Of a stretch of 16,111 nucleotides of DNA, positions 12,890-16,111 are shown piece after piece. The notes beneath the pieces are model-generated. The model was not told the origin of the DNA. It saw only the letters and a program-made list of their open reading frames with translations, and did not search any database. The stretch's first letter is position 1. The number at the start of each line of letters is the position of its first letter. Position numbers and translations under genes: made by a program. Origin of the DNA: Candidatus Methanofastidiosia archaeon (GTDB lineage Archaea > Methanobacteriota_B > Thermococci > Methanofastidiosales > Methanofastidiosaceae). The DNA is taken from positions 1 to 16,111 of the forward strand of contig PWMA01000092.1 in assembly GCA_003558335.1 (NCBI GenBank). The letters run 5' to 3'.

Positions 12890-14695
12890 ATGCAGAGAAA
12901 GATTTCATTGAATGATAAAGAATTATCAAGTCATAGTTTCAAATATTACGATTTTTTACCTATTGGCATATATGTTCTAAAAGATGATAATTTTATATAT
13001 GTAAATGATGCTTTATCTAAAATTACCGGTTATTCTAAAAATGATCTTTTGAATCATAAATCATTAAATCTTATATCTAAAGAAGAGTCAATTAGAGTCA
13101 ATCAAATAAATAGATTATTTCTCAAAAAAAAGAAATCTGAATTTCCTTTTTCTTATGAATTCAATTTGAAAACAAAAAACGGAAGCATTAAAACTTTAGA
13201 AGCTTGGCCAACATTAATAGATCATGAAAAATCTACAGCTTTTCTTGTAATGGTTATGGATATAACTGAGAGAAAAAAGTTAGAAAAAAAACTTAGTCAA
13301 TTATTGTTAGAACAGAAAATATTATTAGATAATATAGAAGCTCAAATATGGTATCTAACAGCTGTAGATACTTATGGTGCTGTTAATAGAGCGCATGCTA
13401 ATTTTTTTGGTTTAAATAAAACCTATATTGAAAATAAATCTTTATTAGAAATAATGTCAGAGAGTGAAGCTAAAATTTCGATTGAATATAATAGAATAGC
13501 ATTTGACGAAAAAAAACAAATTAAATCTGAAGAATTAATATCAAATAAAAAAGGAGAAGAGTGTTTATTGGCCATTACAAGAACGCCTCTCATGGATGAA
13601 AAGGGCAATGTTGAATTAATAGTATGTTCAGCAGTAGATATCACTGAACAGAAAGTTGCAGAAAAAACAATTTATAACTTAATGTACCATGACGATTTAA
13701 CAAATTTATACAACAGGAGATTCTTCAATAAAGAATTAAAAAAATTTGCAAATAGTAAAATAATACCTTTGGGTATTGTAATTTTAGATGTTAACGGTTT
13801 AAAAGTAATCAATGACACATATGGCCATTTAGAAGGAGATAAATTACTAAAATTGGTGGCTAAAATTGTCTCAAAGTCCTGTAAGAAAAAAGATATTGTC
13901 TCTCGTTGGGGTGGCGATGAAATTATTATAATAATGCCTGAAGCTTCAGATCAGGACACTGACGATATAATAAAAAGGATTAAAGAAAGATGTGATCAAG
14001 CAATGTTTAGACATGGACTACCGGTATCTGTCGCAGTAGGGGCAGCTACAAAAACTAACATTTCCCAAGACATCAACGATGTTATCAGAGAAGCTGAAGA
14101 AAACATGTATGCTCACAAATTAACTATAAAAAATAGTTCTCATTATGCCATAATTAACTCACTGATGGAATCTTTGAAAACTAAAGGATTTGAAGAAGAA
14201 CATGTAATTAATATGAGAAAAATTGGCCTCAAATTTGGAGAAAAATTAGGATTTTCCCTGAAGGAATTGAACAAATTAGATACCTTAATAACTTTGCATG
14301 ATATTGGGAAAATAAAAATATCTAATGAAATGCTAACAAAATCTGATAAATTAACTGAAGAGGAGTACCAAAAGATCCAGGAACACCCAATGGTGGGATA
14401 TCGTCTATTAAAGTCTATAGAATATCTTGAAGATTTGGCCCAAGATGTACTATATCATCATGAAAAATGGAACGGAACTGGTTATCCTAAAGGTCTAAAA
14501 GGTGAAGATATCCCTTACTTATCAAGATTTATTGCATTAATCGATGCCTATGAAGTTATGAGCAGTGGCAGACCTTACAAAAAGGCAATGACTAAAGAAG
14601 ATATTATAAGTGAATTTAAGGAGCAATCAGGCAAACAATTTGCCCCCCATATAACTGAAAAATTCATCGCCTTTTTAGAAGATAGCTTAGATTAA
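12890..14695 (+). CDS. PAS-PAS-GGDEF-HD-GYP protein (c-di-GMP synthesis/hydrolysis)
   Basis: A 601-residue cytosolic signalling protein with no membrane segment. PAS 1 (about 20-126) and PAS 2 (about 140-254, with ITEQK linker) come first. The GGDEF domain (about 264-420) has DDLTNLYNRRFF, substrate-binding DVNGLKVINDTYGHLEGD (300-317), and active-site GGDEI at 341-345, with Ile in place of the usual Phe. The product-inhibition I-site RxxD is KxxD (Lys332, Asp335). The C-terminal HD-GYP phosphodiesterase domain (about 430-601) is complete: His438, HDIGK (470-474), HHEKWNGTGYP (523-533). It could make and break c-di-GMP, with PAS domains sensing a signal. The architecture is bacterial, rare in archaea. 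A weak GGGTG lies eight bases before ATG 12890. wecB follows four bases after the stop. Confidence 0.93.
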   Translation: MQRKISLNDKELSSHSFKYYDFLPIGIYVLKDDNFIYVNDALSKITGYSKNDLLNHKSLNLISKEESIRVNQINRLFLKKKKSEFPFSYEFNLKTKNGSIKTLEAWPTLIDHEKSTAFLVMVMDITERKKLEKKLSQLLLEQKILLDNIEAQIWYLTAVDTYGAVNRAHANFFGLNKTYIENKSLLEIMSESEAKISIEYNRIAFDEKKQIKSEELISNKKGEECLLAITRTPLMDEKGNVELIVCSAVDITEQKVAEKTIYNLMYHDDLTNLYNRRFFNKELKKFANSKIIPLGIVILDVNGLKVINDTYGHLEGDKLLKLVAKIVSKSCKKKDIVSRWGGDEIIIIMPEASDQDTDDIIKRIKERCDQAMFRHGLPVSVAVGAATKTNISQDINDVIREAEENMYAHKLTIKNSSHYAIINSLMESLKTKGFEEEHVINMRKIGLKFGEKLGFSLKELNKLDTLITLHDIGKIKISNEMLTKSDKLTEEEYQKIQEHPMVGYRLLKSIEYLEDLAQDVLYHHEKWNGTGYPKGLKGEDIPYLSRFIALIDAYEVMSSGRPYKKAMTKEDIISEFKEQSGKQFAPHITEKFIAFLEDSLD

Positions 14696-14699
14696 AGGA

Positions 14700-15839
14700 G
14701 TGATTATCATAAAAAAAATAATGTTTATCCTTGGAACGAGGCCTGAAGTAATAAAACTTGCTCCAATTATTAAAATTTTAAAGAAGTGTGATAACTCATT
14801 GTGTATAGTTTGTGCCATGGCTCAGCACAGAGAAATGATGGACACAGCACTTGAAGTCTTTAAAATAGTTCCTAACTATGATGCGAATTTGATGAAAAAA
14901 AATCAAACTCTTAACGACATCACTAGAGGAGTGCTCACTAAAATTGAATCAATTCTTTTAGCTGAAAAACCGGATATTGTTTTTGTCCAAGGTGACACTA
15001 CAACAGCTTTTGCAGGAGCTCTTGCTACATTTTATCAAAAGATACCAATAGCCCATGTTGAAGCTGGGCTTCGAAGTGAAAACATGTATTTTCCCTTTCC
15101 TGAAGAGATTAACAGAAGACTGATAACAAATCTAGCCACTTTTCATTTTGCCCCCACAGAAAAGAATGCAGATAATTTGTTAGCAAGTGGTGTGAAAAAA
15201 GAAAATATACTTGTAACAGGGAATACTGTAATTGACGCATTATCTATGGTATTGTCTGATAATTACGTTTTTCCAGAAAAAATTTTAAATGAAATTGATT
15301 ATAGTAAAAAAATTATTCTTCTAACTGCCCACCGCAGAGAGTATTGGGGAGAATGTATGAAAGAAGTTTTCAAAGCAATAAAGGACATTATTGCTGAAAA
15401 TCCAGATACTGAGCTAATTTTTCCAGTCCATTTGAATCCTATTGTATCGGATACGGCAAAGGAAGTTTTTGGCCCTATGGATCGTGTGCATTTAATTGAG
15501 CCATTGGATTATAAATCATTTGTTAATCTAATGAATAAAGTGTATCTTATATTAACTGATTCAGGAGGTATTCAAGAAGAAGCGCCTTCGTTGGGAAAAC
15601 CTGTAATAGTTATAAGGAATGAAACAGAAAGACATGAAGCTGTAGAGGCTGGAACTGTAAAAATAGCTGGTGTAGATTATGATAATGTATACAATATTAC
15701 GAAAGACCTTCTAACAAATACTGAGATCTACTCGAAAATGGCTAAATCAGTTAGTCCTTATGGGGATGGAAAAGCAGCTGAAAGAATTTTTGATTTTTTA
15801 TGTTCATATCTCAATAAAGGAGTAACCCAGGAGGAATGA
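14700..15839 (+). CDS. wecB: Non-hydrolysing UDP-N-acetylglucosamine 2-epimerase
   Basis: A GT-B fold epimerase (EC 5.1.3.14) interconverting UDP-GlcNAc and UDP-ManNAc, the donor for ManNAc-containing glycans. The 379-residue length is normal. Motifs: GTRPEVIKLAP (12-22), QGDTTTAF with Asp99, HVEAGLRS with Glu121, PEEINRRL with Glu135/136, TGNTVID, TAHRREYWG with His211, and DSGGIQEEAPSLGKP with the following ETERHEAVEAGT. HRREY replaces the more usual HRREN. Start is uncertain: GTG 14700 overlaps the ribosome site AAGGAG, whereas homologues start as M-K-K-I-M, which corresponds to ATA 14709 (eight bases after the site) or ATG 14721. It sits between the GGDEF gene (4-base gap) and the NfrB-like gene (4-base gap). 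Confidence 0.93.
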   Translation: MIIIKKIMFILGTRPEVIKLAPIIKILKKCDNSLCIVCAMAQHREMMDTALEVFKIVPNYDANLMKKNQTLNDITRGVLTKIESILLAEKPDIVFVQGDTTTAFAGALATFYQKIPIAHVEAGLRSENMYFPFPEEINRRLITNLATFHFAPTEKNADNLLASGVKKENILVTGNTVIDALSMVLSDNYVFPEKILNEIDYSKKIILLTAHRREYWGECMKEVFKAIKDIIAENPDTELIFPVHLNPIVSDTAKEVFGPMDRVHLIEPLDYKSFVNLMNKVYLILTDSGGIQEEAPSLGKPVIVIRNETERHEAVEAGTVKIAGVDYDNVYNITKDLLTNTEIYSKMAKSVSPYGDGKAAERIFDFLCSYLNKGVTQEE

Positions 15840-15843
15840 ATGG

Positions 15844-16111
15844 GTGGATTGGATATTGTTATGGTATAATGTCTGCCTTGTTTTGGCTTGGGCAGTTGTT
15901 ATAGTTTTTTTATTTAGTGGAATAGACGATTTAATCTATGACGTTGGTTTATATTTTTGGAGTTTATACAAACGGTTTAAATACGGTAAATTTCCCCGTT
16001 TAACTTTAGAAAAGCTACACTCGCAACCACAGCAACGTATAGCAGTTTTTATTCCAGCGTGGAATGAAGGTGAAGTAGTTAGAGATATGATAAAAAATCT
16101 AATTGAGACTA
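15844..16111 (+). CDS. NfrB-like membrane glycosyltransferase, N-terminal part (cut by window end)
   Basis: An open frame of 89 codons runs off the window end. It starts at GTG 15844, eight bases after GGAGGA (15830-15835). Residues about 8-25 (NVCLVLAWAVVIVFLFSG) are a membrane segment. Then GIDDLIYDVGLYFW, a basic stretch (LYKRFKYGKFPRL), and AVFIPAWNEGEVVRDMI, the start of a family 2 glycosyltransferase domain. This order closely follows the N-terminus of E. coli NfrB, once called bacteriophage N4 adsorption protein B, a c-di-GMP-activated glycosyltransferase for a ManNAc exopolysaccharide. Catalytic DxD and QxxRW motifs and any C-terminal c-di-GMP-binding domain lie outside the window. 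The resemblance is from memory of NfrB. Confidence 0.78.
   Translation, partial: MDWILLWYNVCLVLAWAVVIVFLFSGIDDLIYDVGLYFWSLYKRFKYGKFPRLTLEKLHSQPQQRIAVFIPAWNEGEVVRDMIKNLIET

Noticed and set aside
1..16111. tRNA, rRNA, CRISPR array, insertion sequence or integrase.
   Set aside because: I saw no T-loop-like motifs, no regularly spaced repeats and no transposase or integrase motifs. Small structured RNAs cannot be excluded by eye.

Overview
The window is A+T-rich DNA from an archaeon, most likely a euryarchaeote. The evidence is archaeal-type DnaG primase, type II (archaeal) GAPDH, the KEOPS subunit Pcc1, ribosomal protein eS1, an AK6/Fap7-type adenylate kinase, archaeal YchF, and TATA boxes about 25 bases upstream of many start codons. 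A methanogen-like lineage such as Methanofastidiosa or a Thermococci relative is a guess, not something the sequence proves.

Positions 1-11303 are dense housekeeping DNA. Plus strand: adenylate kinase (72-593), a class III aminotransferase (677-2008), and YchF (2145-3332). Minus strand: a short SerK-like free-serine kinase (3335-3850) and HypF (3873-6092), needed to make the CN ligands of [NiFe] hydrogenases. Then a plus-strand operon from one promoter: gap, dnaG, pcc1, rps3ae and a phosphoribosyltransferase (6248-9858). Then, on the minus strand, a DUF434/PIN-like protein that overlaps the operon's 3' end, and a TPR protein.

Positions 11304-12051 are loosely packed. They hold one convincing small gene, a 59-residue very acidic protein (11553-11732, minus) with a strong Shine-Dalgarno site.

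Positions 12052-16111 look accessory and bacterial in flavour. A zinc-ribbon DEDDh exonuclease (minus) diverges from a tight three-gene plus-strand operon: PAS-PAS-GGDEF-HD-GYP protein (12890-14695), UDP-GlcNAc 2-epimerase WecB (14700-15839), and the first 89 codons of an NfrB-like membrane glycosyltransferase (15844 to the window end). In E. coli, c-di-GMP-controlled NfrB together with WecB makes a ManNAc-based exopolysaccharide under the cyclase DgcJ. This operon appears to place the second-messenger enzyme, the sugar-nucleotide enzyme and the polymerase in one transcript, in an archaeon, where c-di-GMP signalling is rare. It is the most interesting item here.

Genes start in two ways. Those with a TATA box centred about 25-27 bases before the ATG lack a Shine-Dalgarno site and look leaderless (adenylate kinase, serK-like, hypF, DUF434, exonuclease). 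Others have leaders with clear AGGTG/GGAGG sites (aminotransferase, gap, dnaG, eS1, TPR, acidic ORF).
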